From Pseudoxanthomonas sp. YR558 (GTDB lineage: Bacteria > Pseudomonadota > Gammaproteobacteria > Xanthomonadales > Xanthomonadaceae), in contig NZ_FPCI01000001.1 of the NCBI RefSeq assembly GCF_900116385.1, positions 1,612,001-1,676,000 on the forward strand: a stretch of DNA of 64,000 bases, in the 5' to 3' direction. The stretch's first letter is position 1. Every line of letters begins with the position of its first letter. Shown here piece after piece: positions 34,440 to 43,874 of the stretch. The position numbers and the translations under genes were made by a program. A model generated the notes under the pieces. That model was not told where the DNA came from. It searched no databases and worked only from the letters and a program-made list of their open reading frames with translations.

Positions 34440-37217
34440 ATGCCAGTCAGTCAACACCGCCGGAAGACACCGGTTACCTTGCTTGCCGTTTCGATCGGCC
34501 TGGCGCTGCAGATGAGTGCAGCCGCACACGCCCAGGAAGCGGCGCAAACGACCGAGTCCGGTCAGGCCACCCCCGCGCAGCAGAGCGTCGATACGCTGGA
34601 TACCGTCAGCGTCACCGGCTACCGCGCGAGCGTGGAAAAGGCACTCGACATCAAGCGCGGCGAAGCCGGCGTGGTCGATGCCATCGTCGCCGAGGACATC
34701 GGCAAGTTCCCCGACCTCAACCTGGCCGAGTCGCTGCAACGCATCCCGGGCGTGGTGATCACGCGTGAAGGCGGCGAAGGCCGCCAGATCTCCGTCCGCG
34801 GCCTGCCGCCGGACCTCACCCGCGTCCGCATCAACGGCATGGAGGCCCTCACCACGGTGGGCGCCACCGACCAGAATGGCGGCACCAACCGCGGCCGCGG
34901 TTTCGACTTCAATGTCTTCGCCTCGGATTTGTTCTCGCAGCTGATCGTGCGCAAGACGCCCTCGGCCGACGTGGAAGAAGGCTCGCTGGGCGCGACCGTC
35001 GATCTGCGTACCGCGCGTCCGCTCGATTACGACGGCTTCACCTTCACCGCCAGTGGACAGGCCAGCTACAACGACATGGCCGAGAAGACCGACCCGCGGA
35101 TCGGCGCGCTGATCGCCAATACCTGGGCCGACGGCAAGTTCGGCGCCCTGCTGTCGGTCGCCTACTCCGAGCGTCAGGCGCTCGAAGAAGGTTCCGGCAG
35201 CGGCCGCTGGGCGCAGGGCACGAGCAACGGCAATTTCAGCGCGACGTCGCCGTTCGCGGCGGCGCGCAGCGCGGATGTCTACCACCCGCGCTTCCCCCGC
35301 TACACGCTGATGGAGCACGACCAGAAGCGCACTGGCTTGGCCGCTTCGCTGCAGTTCAAGCCGACCGATCGCACCCAGTTCGCATTGGATGCGCTGTACT
35401 CGAAGATCGATGCTACCCGCGACGAAAAGTACATAGAAGCGATTTCGTTCAGCCGCAGCGGCACTGGCAAGCCGCAGACCGTCGTCCGCGACGGCGTGAT
35501 CCAGAATGGCGCGTTGGTATACGGCCTGTTCGACGACGTCGACATCCGCTCGGAGAGCCGTCATGACGAGTGGAATACCGTGTTCACCCAGTTCAATCTG
35601 GAAGGCGAGCACGAGTTCACCGACAACTTCAAGATCAGCGGCAAGATCGGCACGTCCAAGTCGGAGCACGAGAATCCGATCCAGACGACGATCATCATGG
35701 ACAAGGCGAACGTCGACAACTATAGCTACGACTATCGCAACGATCCCTACAAGCCGATCCTCAACTACGGCATCGACCCAACCGACCCGAACGGCTGGAC
35801 GCTGGCGGAGATCCGTATCCGTCCCCAGTACGTCACCAACGATTTCGACACGGCGCAGCTGGATTTCAACTGGAACATCAGCCCTGGCTTCCGCCTGAAG
35901 GGTGGCGTGCAGTCGAAGGACTACTCCTTCTCCACGCATGAGCTGCGACGCGCTTCCGAACTGGCGGTCCCCACCTTCACCGGCGGCACCACGACCGTGC
36001 CGTCCGACCTGACCGAACTGGCCAGTCTCAGCGGCGTCAATGGTTCGCCAGGTACGTGGGTCATCCCGGACTACGAGGCCATCGCCGACCTGTTCGACAT
36101 CTACAGCAACAGCGGCATCTATGCCGTCACCGAGCGCGCGGTCAATACCCGCAGCGTGAAGGAAGAGGACCGCGGCGTTTACCTGATGGGTGAGTTTTCC
36201 GCGGATCTGGGTGCCATCCCGGTGTCGGGTAACTTCGGCGTGCGCTACGTGCGCACGAAGCAGAGCTCGACCGGCATCGCAACCGCCAGCGGCACGCCCG
36301 TCGCCACGACCGTCACGCGCGAGTACAGCGATACTTTGCCGTCGATGAACCTGGTGGCCGAGATCACGCCCGACTTCCTGATCCGGCTGGGCGCCGCCAA
36401 GGTCATGTCGCGTCCTGGCCTGGGCTTCCTGACCCCCGGTGTGACCGTCAACGTCAGTGGCGGCGCACGCACGGTCAGCGGCGGCAACCCCAACCTCGAT
36501 CCGGTTCGCGCGGAGACGGCGGACCTGGGCTTCGAGTGGTACTTCAACGAAGGCGCCATGCTGGGCCTGGGCCTGTTCTACAAGGACATCGAAGGCTTCG
36601 TGCAGACGACGCGCGAAGTGCGCAGCTACGCCTCCAGCGGCCTGCCGGCCAGCCTGCTCGACGGGACGGGCGCGACGGTCAACGACGATTTCGTCTTCAG
36701 CGTGCCGGTCAATACGCCGGGCGGCAAAGTGAAGGGCTTCGAAGCCACGCTAGTCCAGCCGTTCTCCTTCTTGCCCGGCAAGTGGTCCAACTTCGGTACC
36801 CAACTGAACTACACGTACGTGGACACCGAGATCCAGTACGTCAACAGCGCGGGCGTCAACGTGTTGAAGGCGCCGTGGACCGGCATGTCGAAGCATTCGT
36901 GGAACGCAACGCTGTACTACGAAGGCGAGCGCTTCTCCGGCCGCATCTCGGCGACCAACCGCGACGACTACCTGCTGCAGGCTCCCGGTACCGAAGCGGG
37001 TTACAACATCGATGGCGTACACGGGCAAACCGGCACCACGACCATCGACATGGCGCTTCGCTACAAGCTCAACGACAAGCTGGAGCTGAGCCTGGAAGGC
37101 ATCAACTTGACGGACGAGGCACAGGAGTCGTGGGTCCAGAACGCGAATGGCCAGCTGCCGCTGGACTACAGCGAAACCGGTCGCCAGTACCTGCTCGGCC
37201 TGCGCTATAAGTTCTGA
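34440..37217 (+). CDS. TonB-dependent receptor 1, carbohydrate type (pectin locus)
   Basis: The 925-residue receptor starts with ATG after GAGGAGGGGAG. A signal peptide ends near HAQEA, followed by the TonB-box region DTVSVTGYRASVEKAL, the plug (VVDAIVAEDIGKFPDLNLAESLQRIPGV with GRQISVRGL) and a long barrel ending in LLGLRYKF. The family (TonB receptors of about 900 residues with IGKFPD) is strongly linked with plant carbohydrate loci in Xanthomonas. It is a paralogue of receptor 2, downstream in tandem. Transport of oligogalacturonides or rhamnogalacturonan pieces is inferred from neighbours. A LacI-type operator lies about 100 bases upstream and a strong terminator follows. Confidence 0.93.
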   Translation: MPVSQHRRKTPVTLLAVSIGLALQMSAAAHAQEAAQTTESGQATPAQQSVDTLDTVSVTGYRASVEKALDIKRGEAGVVDAIVAEDIGKFPDLNLAESLQRIPGVVITREGGEGRQISVRGLPPDLTRVRINGMEALTTVGATDQNGGTNRGRGFDFNVFASDLFSQLIVRKTPSADVEEGSLGATVDLRTARPLDYDGFTFTASGQASYNDMAEKTDPRIGALIANTWADGKFGALLSVAYSERQALEEGSGSGRWAQGTSNGNFSATSPFAAARSADVYHPRFPRYTLMEHDQKRTGLAASLQFKPTDRTQFALDALYSKIDATRDEKYIEAISFSRSGTGKPQTVVRDGVIQNGALVYGLFDDVDIRSESRHDEWNTVFTQFNLEGEHEFTDNFKISGKIGTSKSEHENPIQTTIIMDKANVDNYSYDYRNDPYKPILNYGIDPTDPNGWTLAEIRIRPQYVTNDFDTAQLDFNWNISPGFRLKGGVQSKDYSFSTHELRRASELAVPTFTGGTTTVPSDLTELASLSGVNGSPGTWVIPDYEAIADLFDIYSNSGIYAVTERAVNTRSVKEEDRGVYLMGEFSADLGAIPVSGNFGVRYVRTKQSSTGIATASGTPVATTVTREYSDTLPSMNLVAEITPDFLIRLGAAKVMSRPGLGFLTPGVTVNVSGGARTVSGGNPNLDPVRAETADLGFEWYFNEGAMLGLGLFYKDIEGFVQTTREVRSYASSGLPASLLDGTGATVNDDFVFSVPVNTPGGKVKGFEATLVQPFSFLPGKWSNFGTQLNYTYVDTEIQYVNSAGVNVLKAPWTGMSKHSWNATLYYEGERFSGRISATNRDDYLLQAPGTEAGYNIDGVHGQTGTTTIDMALRYKLNDKLELSLEGINLTDEAQESWVQNANGQLPLDYSETGRQYLLGLRYKF

Positions 37218-37247
37218 TCGATAGACGCGGAACCGGTTTCGCCCTGG

Positions 37248-37277
37248 AAGCCCGGTCGAATTCGACCGGGCTTTTTT
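37248..37277 (+). terminator. Rho-independent terminator of TonB receptor 1
   Basis: AAGCCCGGTCGAA is followed directly by its exact reverse complement and a run of T. The 26-base palindrome can form an 11-base stem with a small loop and ends the receptor 1 transcript. Confidence 0.9.
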
Positions 37278-37352
37278 GTCGCCCCCCGTATGGAAAACGG
37301 TTCCATCTGCGAGATTGTCCATAAGGACATTTTCTCTATCCGAATCAATCAC

Positions 37353-37381
37353 TTGTTGTTGCATCGCACACTCTGGTAGCG
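37353..37381 (+). promoter_or_regulatory. Conserved upstream element of TonB receptor 2
   Basis: TTGTTGTTGCA through TAGCG is a near copy of 34292-34320, placed 4 bases before the second operator-like site. The distance to the gene start is also similar. Confidence 0.5.
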
Positions 37382-37385
37382 TCAC

Positions 37386-37402
37386 TGACCATCGGTGTCA
37401 TT
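37386..37402 (+). promoter_or_regulatory. LacI-type operator, site 2 (TonB receptor 2)
   Basis: TGACCATCGGTGTCATT differs from site 1 in one base. It carries the same TGAC-N7-GTCA dyad and the shared 10-mer. Confidence 0.6.
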
Positions 37403-37498
37403 TTTCGTACGCCGAGTCTGGAATCTGGGGAGTTTCCACACGTCGCCGGCGCCGCCCGGCGCGCTCACATGATTGGCAACCCTTGGGAGGGGGACGTC

Positions 37499-40414
37499 AT
37501 GACGCATCAGCCATATCGCCGGAAGACACCGGTGTCCGCACTCGCGTTCTCGATCGCCATCGCGCTTCATGTACCTGCATTCGCACAGTCTCAGGACGCG
37601 CAGACCTCGCCACCGGCCGCGACCGATCTGGATCGCATCGAAGTCGTCGGCACCTTCCGTGCCAGCCTCGAGAAGGCACTGGAAGAAAAACGCTACAGCG
37701 CCGAGCAGATCGACGCGGTCGTAGCCGAAGACATCGGCAAGTTTCCCGACCTCAACCTGGCCGAAGCGCTGCAGCGCATTCCCGGCGTCGCGATCGATCG
37801 CGATGCCGGCGAAGGTCGCTCGATCACCGTGCGCGGCCTGGGCCAGGATTTCACCCGCGTGCGCATCAACGGCCTGGAAGCACTGGCCACCACCGGCGGC
37901 ACCGACAGTTCCGGCGGCGCCAACCGCGGCCGCGGTTTCGACTTCAACGTGTTCGCTTCCGAACTCTTCAGCAAGCTGACGGTGCGCAAGACGCAATCGG
38001 CACAGGTGGATGAAGGCTCGCTCGGCGCCACCGTCGACCTGCGCGGCGCGCGCCCGTTCGACTACGAAGGCTTCACCGCGACCGCAACCAGCCAAATGGG
38101 CTACAACGATCTGTCAAAGGACTGGGACCCGCGCTTCTCCGCGCTGATCAGCAATACCTGGGCCGACGGCCGGTTCGGCGCGTTGCTCTCCGCCGCCTAC
38201 AGCGAGCGGCACCTGCTCGAAGAAGGCTACAGCGCGGTGCGTTGGGACAACGGCGCTTCGTCGAACGGGTTCTGCAGTCCGGTTGGCTATACGCCGCAGA
38301 ACAACACCAACAACAGCGGCCGCGGCACCACCGCGCTGAACTGCTCCACCGGCAATCCGCGTCCGGCCAACACACAGGCGAACAACGATGCCTACCGTCT
38401 CGCATCCGCGGCCACCACCTTCCACCCGCGCCTTCCGCGCTACGGCCGACTGACCCACGACCAGGAACGCCTGGGCGTCACCGCCGCACTGCAGTTCAAG
38501 CCCAGCGACCGCACACTGCTGAGCTTCGACGCGATGTACTCGAAGCTTGATGCGACACGCCAGGAGGATTTCCTGGAGACCATCTCGTTCAGCCGGTCCA
38601 ATGCGCAGGGCGGCAAGTACGAGACGCACGTGCTGCAGGCGGAGGTCGATGCGCGCGGCAACCTGGTCTACGGCGTGTTCGACAACGTGGACGTGCGTTC
38701 CGAATCTCGCTTCGACAAGCTGTCCACCGAGTTCAGCCAGTACAGCCTGACGCTTGAGCAGGACATCACCGACCGGTTGAAGCTGACGGCCCTGGCCGGC
38801 ACGTCGCGCTCGGAATTCAACAATCCCGTGCAGACCACAGTCACGTTCGACATCCAGAACCTGGATGGCTACAGCTGGGACTACCGTGGCAACAGCCGAC
38901 TGCCGGTAATCACGTACGGCAACCTCGATGTGACCGATCCCGCGTCCTGGCGGTGGATCAGCAGCCCGGCCGCCAATACGACGGGTTCGGAGATCCGCAT
39001 CCGCCCGCAAGGCGTAGACAACACGTTCGATACCGGCAAGCTCGACCTCGACTTTGCGATCAACGAAACGTTCACCCTGCGCGGCGGCCTGTCGTACAAG
39101 CGCTTCGACATGGATACGTGGGAGTTCCGCCGCAGCAGCGAGACCTCGGTGCCGGCGCTGCCCACCGGCACGACCGTGGCCGACATTTCCACGCTGGTGA
39201 CCGGCTTCGGTCGCGGTCTGGACGGCCGCGGTCCGAGCGCGTGGCTGATCCCGGACCTCAACGCGATCGCCAGCCTGTTCAACATCTACTGCAACTGCAA
39301 CACCGGCGTGCCCGGTGGTGACTTCACCCTCACCAGCATCACCAACGGCAACGCGCGCGGCAACAATCGCAGCATCAGCGAGGAGGACTGGGGCGGCTAC
39401 CTGCAGCTGGACTTCAACACCGACCTAATCGGCCGGCCGCTGCGCGGCAACCTGGGCGTGCGCCATGCCACGACCGACATCGAGGCCAGCGGTTACACCT
39501 CCGTAGGGGGAGGCAGCGCGGTGACGGTGAGCAACGACTACAAGGACTGGCTGCCCTCGTTGAACCTGGCATGGGACATCACCGATGACGTCGTGTTGCG
39601 CTTCGGCGCGGCGAAGGTCATGGCGCGTCCGCAGTTGGGCAATCTGTCGCCCGGCGCGGGCATCACCACGACCGGTTCACCGAACATCCGCGTGGGCAAT
39701 CCGTACCTGCAGCCGTTCCGCGCCAAGACCTACGATTTCAGCGCAGAGTGGTACTTCGCTGAAGATTCCGTGCTCTCGCTGGCGCTGTTCTACAAGGACA
39801 TCGAAACCTACATCCAGGAGCTGCGCGAGAACATCGCCTACCGCGACACCGGTCTTCCGCTCGAATGGGTGCCATCGACGTTCTGGGATGTCGAGTTCGA
39901 TGTGCGCACGCCGATCAACACACCCGGCGGCCCGCTGAAGGGATTCGAACTGAACTACCAGCAGCCGTTTACCTTCCTGCCTGGCGGATTCCGTCATTTC
40001 GGCGTGCTGCTCAACTACACGCACGTGGAATCGGACATCGACTACGCCGTGCCCGGCAGCTTCCCGGTGACCTACATCGCCAACGATCTGGTCAACCTGT
40101 CGCCCGATTCCTACAACGCCACGCTCTACTACGACAACGATCGCTTCAGCGCGCGCGTCTCCACCTCGTTCCGTGACGACTACCTGCAACGCGTTCCCGG
40201 CCAGAACAACAACGACGTGGAAGGCAAGCGCAGTGCCCGCAGCGTGGATGTCTCGATGTCGTACAAGTGGAACAAGCGCCTCACGCTGACGCTCGAGGGG
40301 CTCAACCTGACCGACGAGTTCAACGATCAGTATGTGGATTCGATCGGCGATCGCGCGTCCGTCTACCACCACACCGGCCGGCAGTACTACGTCGGCGCGC
40401 GATTCAACTTCTGA
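37499..40414 (+). CDS. TonB-dependent receptor 2, carbohydrate type (pectin locus)
   Basis: The 971-residue outer-membrane receptor begins at ATG 37499 after GGGAGGGGG; the N-terminus THQPYRRKTPVSALAFSIAI matches receptor 1 (RRKTPVTLLAVSIG), supporting this start over the one 30 bases earlier. The plug has DAVVAEDIGKFPDLNLAEALQRIPGV and GRSITVRGLGQDFTRVRING. The barrel includes EDWGGYLQLDF, LRFGAAKVMARPQLGNLSPG and ends in YYVGARFNF. An extra segment with Cys residues (SNGFCSPVGY and NCSTGNP) distinguishes it from receptor 1. Both probably import different pectin fragments. A shared terminator with the opposing PL1 gene follows. Confidence 0.93.
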   Translation: MTHQPYRRKTPVSALAFSIAIALHVPAFAQSQDAQTSPPAATDLDRIEVVGTFRASLEKALEEKRYSAEQIDAVVAEDIGKFPDLNLAEALQRIPGVAIDRDAGEGRSITVRGLGQDFTRVRINGLEALATTGGTDSSGGANRGRGFDFNVFASELFSKLTVRKTQSAQVDEGSLGATVDLRGARPFDYEGFTATATSQMGYNDLSKDWDPRFSALISNTWADGRFGALLSAAYSERHLLEEGYSAVRWDNGASSNGFCSPVGYTPQNNTNNSGRGTTALNCSTGNPRPANTQANNDAYRLASAATTFHPRLPRYGRLTHDQERLGVTAALQFKPSDRTLLSFDAMYSKLDATRQEDFLETISFSRSNAQGGKYETHVLQAEVDARGNLVYGVFDNVDVRSESRFDKLSTEFSQYSLTLEQDITDRLKLTALAGTSRSEFNNPVQTTVTFDIQNLDGYSWDYRGNSRLPVITYGNLDVTDPASWRWISSPAANTTGSEIRIRPQGVDNTFDTGKLDLDFAINETFTLRGGLSYKRFDMDTWEFRRSSETSVPALPTGTTVADISTLVTGFGRGLDGRGPSAWLIPDLNAIASLFNIYCNCNTGVPGGDFTLTSITNGNARGNNRSISEEDWGGYLQLDFNTDLIGRPLRGNLGVRHATTDIEASGYTSVGGGSAVTVSNDYKDWLPSLNLAWDITDDVVLRFGAAKVMARPQLGNLSPGAGITTTGSPNIRVGNPYLQPFRAKTYDFSAEWYFAEDSVLSLALFYKDIETYIQELRENIAYRDTGLPLEWVPSTFWDVEFDVRTPINTPGGPLKGFELNYQQPFTFLPGGFRHFGVLLNYTHVESDIDYAVPGSFPVTYIANDLVNLSPDSYNATLYYDNDRFSARVSTSFRDDYLQRVPGQNNNDVEGKRSARSVDVSMSYKWNKRLTLTLEGLNLTDEFNDQYVDSIGDRASVYHHTGRQYYVGARFNF

Positions 40415-40466
40415 GCCTTGCGTACGGATCGCGCCGGAGACGACGTGGTCGACGGCGTCCATGAAG

Positions 40467-40494
40467 AAAGGGTCCGCCTTGCGGCGGACCCTTT
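40467..40494. terminator. Bidirectional terminator between TonB receptor 2 and the PL1 lyase
   Basis: AAAGGGTCCGCC and GGCGGACCCTTT form a 12-base stem with loop TTGC. T-runs exist in both directions, serving the convergent genes. Confidence 0.85.
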
Positions 40495-40522
40495 CGATGC
40501 ACTCGCTGGCGTTCGTTTGCGA

Positions 40523-41863
40523 TCAGCGCAGCGGTTCGCCGCGCGGATAGCCCGCCAGCGGCTCCATGACGTCCAGGTTCCATTCGCTTTCGACGAACGG
40601 TTTGCGCGCTTCCTTGTACTGCGGGTAGCCACCGACCTGCTCTTGACTGTCGATGATCTCGCCGCGCCCCTCGATGACGTCGGCCACGATGCGGCGATCG
40701 ATCAGATCGCGGTTCCACGGCGTTGCACCCACGTTCTCGATGACGGAGTCCTGGACCTTCTCGGATGCCAGCAGCGTCACCCCGAACGGCAAGGCGGGCG
40801 CGCTCTTCACCCGATTGAGCTTCAGCGGCGCAGTCGTATAGCTGCCGGTGTCCTGGATGCTCTTGTTGCCCACGCGGTCCACCACCAGGTTGTCCTGCAG
40901 GTACAGGTCCAGGTCGCCGGACCCGCCGATCATGAAGAAGGCCAGCGGCTCCGTGGAGCGGCCCGCACGCATGACGTTGCCACGCACCGCCATTTCCCCG
41001 CGCGAATACGGATGCCCCAGCCATTCCTCGGCGATCAGGTTGTAGTGGATGGCGCGCTGGCCCGGGTTGTAGATCAGGTTGTTGACGACCTGCCCGCGCG
41101 CGCCACCCTTGAACAGCGGGCTACGCTCGTAGTTGTGCGCGTACAGGTTGCCGACGATCAACACCTCGTTGACGTGGTCGTGGATCAACGACCCCTTGGA
41201 ATGCTCACCCTTGGGATGGGTGGCGTTCGCCAGCCCTTCGCCGACGATATTGTTGCTGTAAGTGATCCTGCGCGACGCATTGGCCATCCACTCGGCTTCG
41301 GATTCGCCGTGGAAGCGCGTGCTGGACGCCGACAGGTTCTCGTCCGTCGCCCAGGTGAGCGAGCAGTGGTCGACGATCACGTCGTGCGCGCCGCGTACGG
41401 TGGTGATCGCATCGATATCACCGGAGCGCTTGGCCATGCCACCGTCGCCCGGACGGATGCGGATGTGGCGGATCACCACGTCGTGGGTGGCGATGGTCAG
41501 GCCGCCCTTGATGATCGTCACGCCCGGATGCGGTGCGGTCTGGCCCGCGACGGTGAGGAAAGGCTCGGAGATGCGGAGCTCCTTCATCCCGAGGTCGATC
41601 ACGCCGCCGACCTCGAACACCACCGTGCGCGGCCCCTTCGCCATCAGTGCGGCCTTGAGCGATCCGGGTCCCTCGGCCGCCAACGTCGTCACGCGCAGCA
41701 CCGTGCCACCACGACCGCCCGGCGTATGCGCAGCGCTGCCTTGTGCACCTGGGAAGGCCAGCGGTCGCGTGTCGGCCGCCCAGGCGGTTGCCATCGCGGC
41801 TATGAGCAGCGTGAAGGCCAGCAGGCGGGCACCTGCCAGCGGGGGGATACGGATATGAAGCAT
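40523..41863 (-). CDS. Pectate lyase-like protein, polysaccharide lyase family 1
   Basis: The 446-residue protein starts at ATG 41861-41863 after GGGAGGGAG, with a signal peptide ending ATAWAAD. It adopts the right-handed beta-helix pattern. RPLAFPGAQGSAAHTPGGRGG is the start of the pectate-lyase superfamily domain, and GDIDAITTVRGAHDVIVDHCS-LTWATDENLS matches the calcium-binding face of PL1. Further rungs include ITYSNNIVGEGL and VLIVGNLYAHNYERSP. Such enzymes cleave polygalacturonate by beta-elimination in the periplasm or outside the cell. It is divergent from the TRAP operon and shares an operator-like site with it. Confidence 0.87.
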   Translation of the reverse strand: MLHIRIPPLAGARLLAFTLLIAAMATAWAADTRPLAFPGAQGSAAHTPGGRGGTVLRVTTLAAEGPGSLKAALMAKGPRTVVFEVGGVIDLGMKELRISEPFLTVAGQTAPHPGVTIIKGGLTIATHDVVIRHIRIRPGDGGMAKRSGDIDAITTVRGAHDVIVDHCSLTWATDENLSASSTRFHGESEAEWMANASRRITYSNNIVGEGLANATHPKGEHSKGSLIHDHVNEVLIVGNLYAHNYERSPLFKGGARGQVVNNLIYNPGQRAIHYNLIAEEWLGHPYSRGEMAVRGNVMRAGRSTEPLAFFMIGGSGDLDLYLQDNLVVDRVGNKSIQDTGSYTTAPLKLNRVKSAPALPFGVTLLASEKVQDSVIENVGATPWNRDLIDRRIVADVIEGRGEIIDSQEQVGGYPQYKEARKPFVESEWNLDVMEPLAGYPRGEPLR

Positions 41864-41932
41864 TGGCTCCCTCCCAGGAGTGGATCGATGCATCGTGGCA
41901 TCGGGTGGGTTTTTGCGGCAGTGCACATTGTC

Positions 41933-41949
41933 AATGACACCGGTTTACC
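41933..41949 (-). promoter_or_regulatory. LacI-type operator, site 3 (PL1 lyase / TRAP operon)
   Basis: AATGACACCGGTTTACC lies between the divergent PL1 and hydratase-TRAP genes. It has the shared 10-mer AATGACACCG and an ACCGGT centre. Confidence 0.6.
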
Positions 41950-42012
41950 ATATACAGGCCACAGCGGCGCTGTCACTCGGCAGTGCAACAAACGGAGTGG
42001 GGAGAAACCCTC

Positions 42013-42870
42013 TTGAGCAATGACAGCAGCGCCCTGGCGGGCCAGCGCGCCGAAGCCCCGGAACTGGCGGCCATCGCGGACAGTTTTGTCGCGGCCCGCC
42101 GACAGGGCCGAGCGCTCCAGGGCTTTCCCGGCGACATCCCCGCCGACCTCGTGACCGCGTACCGCGTGCAGGATTTCGCGATCGCACAATGGCCGGACCG
42201 GGTGGTCGGATGGAAGGTGGGCTACATCGCACCGGAGCGCCGGGATGTCTCTGGCGACGAGCGCCTGCTGGGGCCCATCTTCGCCCGCGCCCTGCAAATG
42301 ACCACCGGTGGTCAGAACGCCTTCCACGTCTTTGCCGGCGGGTTCGGCGCGGTCGAGGCCGAGTACGTACTACGCCTGGACACCGACGCTCCAGAGAGCA
42401 AGACCGACTGGACGCCCGAGGAGGCGGCGGCGCTTCCGTCCACGCTTTTCATCGGCATGGAAGTCGCCAGCAGCCCGCTGGCCACGATCAACCAGTTGGG
42501 ACCGCGCGTGGTGGTCTCCGACTTCGGCAACAACAACGGGCTGGTGATGGGCGCGGAAATCCCGGGCTGGGCCGCACGCAGCGACGCATCGTTGACCTGC
42601 AGCACCTGGATCGACGGCGTACGCGTCGGACAAGGTGGCGCCACCACCCTGCCCGGCGGCCTCCGTGCCGCATTCGCGTTCGCGCTGTCGCGTTCCGCGC
42701 GGCGCGGCCGCCCCTTGAAGGCCGGCGACCTGATCGCGACCGGCAATGCGACCGGCATCCACGACATCCTGCCGGGCCAGGTCGCACGCATCGACTTCGA
42801 CCAGCATGGCAGCATCGAGTGCCGGGCCGTGGCCGCGATCGCGCAGGACGAGGGAGACTGGCGCGCATGA
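42013..42870 (+). CDS. FAH-superfamily hydratase/decarboxylase-like protein (2-keto-4-pentenoate hydratase type)
   Basis: This is a protein of 285 residues if TTG at 42013 is used, which is well placed after GTGGGGAGAAA; GTG at 41983 is an alternative. The fumarylacetoacetate-hydrolase fold shows GWKVGYIAPERRDVSGDERLLGPIF, AVEAEYVLRL with two metal-binding acids, FIGMEVASSPL and VVVSDFGNNNGLVMGAEI. Members hydrate or decarboxylate short 2-keto acids. In this pectin operon, immediately upstream of the TRAP genes, a 2-keto-deoxy sugar acid is a likely substrate, but the reaction is not established. The stop overlaps the TRAP binding-protein start. Confidence 0.8.
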   Translation: MSNDSSALAGQRAEAPELAAIADSFVAARRQGRALQGFPGDIPADLVTAYRVQDFAIAQWPDRVVGWKVGYIAPERRDVSGDERLLGPIFARALQMTTGGQNAFHVFAGGFGAVEAEYVLRLDTDAPESKTDWTPEEAAALPSTLFIGMEVASSPLATINQLGPRVVVSDFGNNNGLVMGAEIPGWAARSDASLTCSTWIDGVRVGQGGATTLPGGLRAAFAFALSRSARRGRPLKAGDLIATGNATGIHDILPGQVARIDFDQHGSIECRAVAAIAQDEGDWRA

Positions 42871-43862
42871 TGAACCGTCGTCGTTTCCTCGGTGCCGGCT
42901 TCGGCGCCGCCGTGGCCGCCCCGCTCGTTGGCGCGTACGCGCAGGCCGACGAAGGCCGCCGTGTACTGACGGCGTCCGATGTGCACGTGAAGGACTATCC
43001 CACCGTCGAGGCGGTCCGCTGGATCGGCGACGCGATGGCGCGCGAGACCGGTGGCCGCCTGACGCTGCGGCAGTACCACTCCGGGCAACTGGGCCGCGAA
43101 GCGGAAGCCATCGACATGGCGCGCTTCGGGGTGATCGACATCACCCGCGTCTTCTCCGGCGCACTGAACAACGCGCTGCCCCTGACCCAGGCGCTGTGCC
43201 TTCCGTACGTGTTCGATTCGGTCGCGCACCAGCGGCGCGTCATCGACGGCGACGTCGGCCAGGCCGTGCTGGACAGTTTCGACGCCCGCGATCTCGTCGG
43301 CCTGGCGATCTACGATTCCGGCGCGCGCTGCTTCTACAACAACAAGCGCCCGATCACGAAGCCCGCGGACCTGCACGGCATGAAGATGCGCGTGGCGGCG
43401 TCCGACATCTTCATCCGGCTCATCCGCCTGCTCGGCGCGAATCCCACGCCGATGTCGCTGGGCGAAACGTTCTCGGCGATGGAGACCCACATGATCGACG
43501 GCGCCGAGAACAACATGCGTAGTTTCCACTCCAGCCGTCATTTCGAAGCCGCGAAGTACTGGTCGGAGACGCGCCATTCCTACGCGCCCGATGTGCTGGT
43601 GATGTCGCGCGCGAGTTTCCAGTCCCTGCAGCCGAAGGATCGCGAGTTGCTGGTGCGGCTGGCGCGCGAGTCCGTGCCGATCATGCGCGCCAAGTGGGAT
43701 GCCTCCGAGAGCGAGGCCCGCACGGCCGTGCTGGAACATGGCATCCAGACGAACGAGGTGGATATCCCTGCGTTCCGCAAGGCTGCGCAGCCCCTGTTGG
43801 ATGCGTACCACCGGCAGCCGCAGATCGAAGCTCTTTACCGTCGCATCCGCGACCTGGCCTGA
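42867..43862 (+). CDS. TRAP transporter solute-binding protein (DctP family)
   Basis: The 331-residue periplasmic protein starts at the ATG overlapping the preceding stop (ATGA; a second ATG follows directly). RRRFLGAGFGAAVAAP is a twin-arginine signal. The DctP fold shows GQLGREAEAIDMARFGVIDI, ALCLPYVFDS and LHGMKMRVAASDIFIRL with the Arg that binds the ligand carboxylate, then ETFSAMETHMIDGAENN. TRAP systems use sodium or proton gradients to import acids such as sialate or uronates. Here galacturonate or its unsaturated derivatives are the expected ligand. Confidence 0.92.
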   Translation: MMNRRRFLGAGFGAAVAAPLVGAYAQADEGRRVLTASDVHVKDYPTVEAVRWIGDAMARETGGRLTLRQYHSGQLGREAEAIDMARFGVIDITRVFSGALNNALPLTQALCLPYVFDSVAHQRRVIDGDVGQAVLDSFDARDLVGLAIYDSGARCFYNNKRPITKPADLHGMKMRVAASDIFIRLIRLLGANPTPMSLGETFSAMETHMIDGAENNMRSFHSSRHFEAAKYWSETRHSYAPDVLVMSRASFQSLQPKDRELLVRLARESVPIMRAKWDASESEARTAVLEHGIQTNEVDIPAFRKAAQPLLDAYHRQPQIEALYRRIRDLA

Positions 43863-43874
43863 CGAGACACCATC

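Noticed and set aside
37218..37498. Small gene or RNA gene in the gap between the two TonB receptors
   Set aside because: The gap is explained by a terminator, the conserved leader, the operator and the ribosome-binding region; no coding frame or tRNA-like fold is visible.
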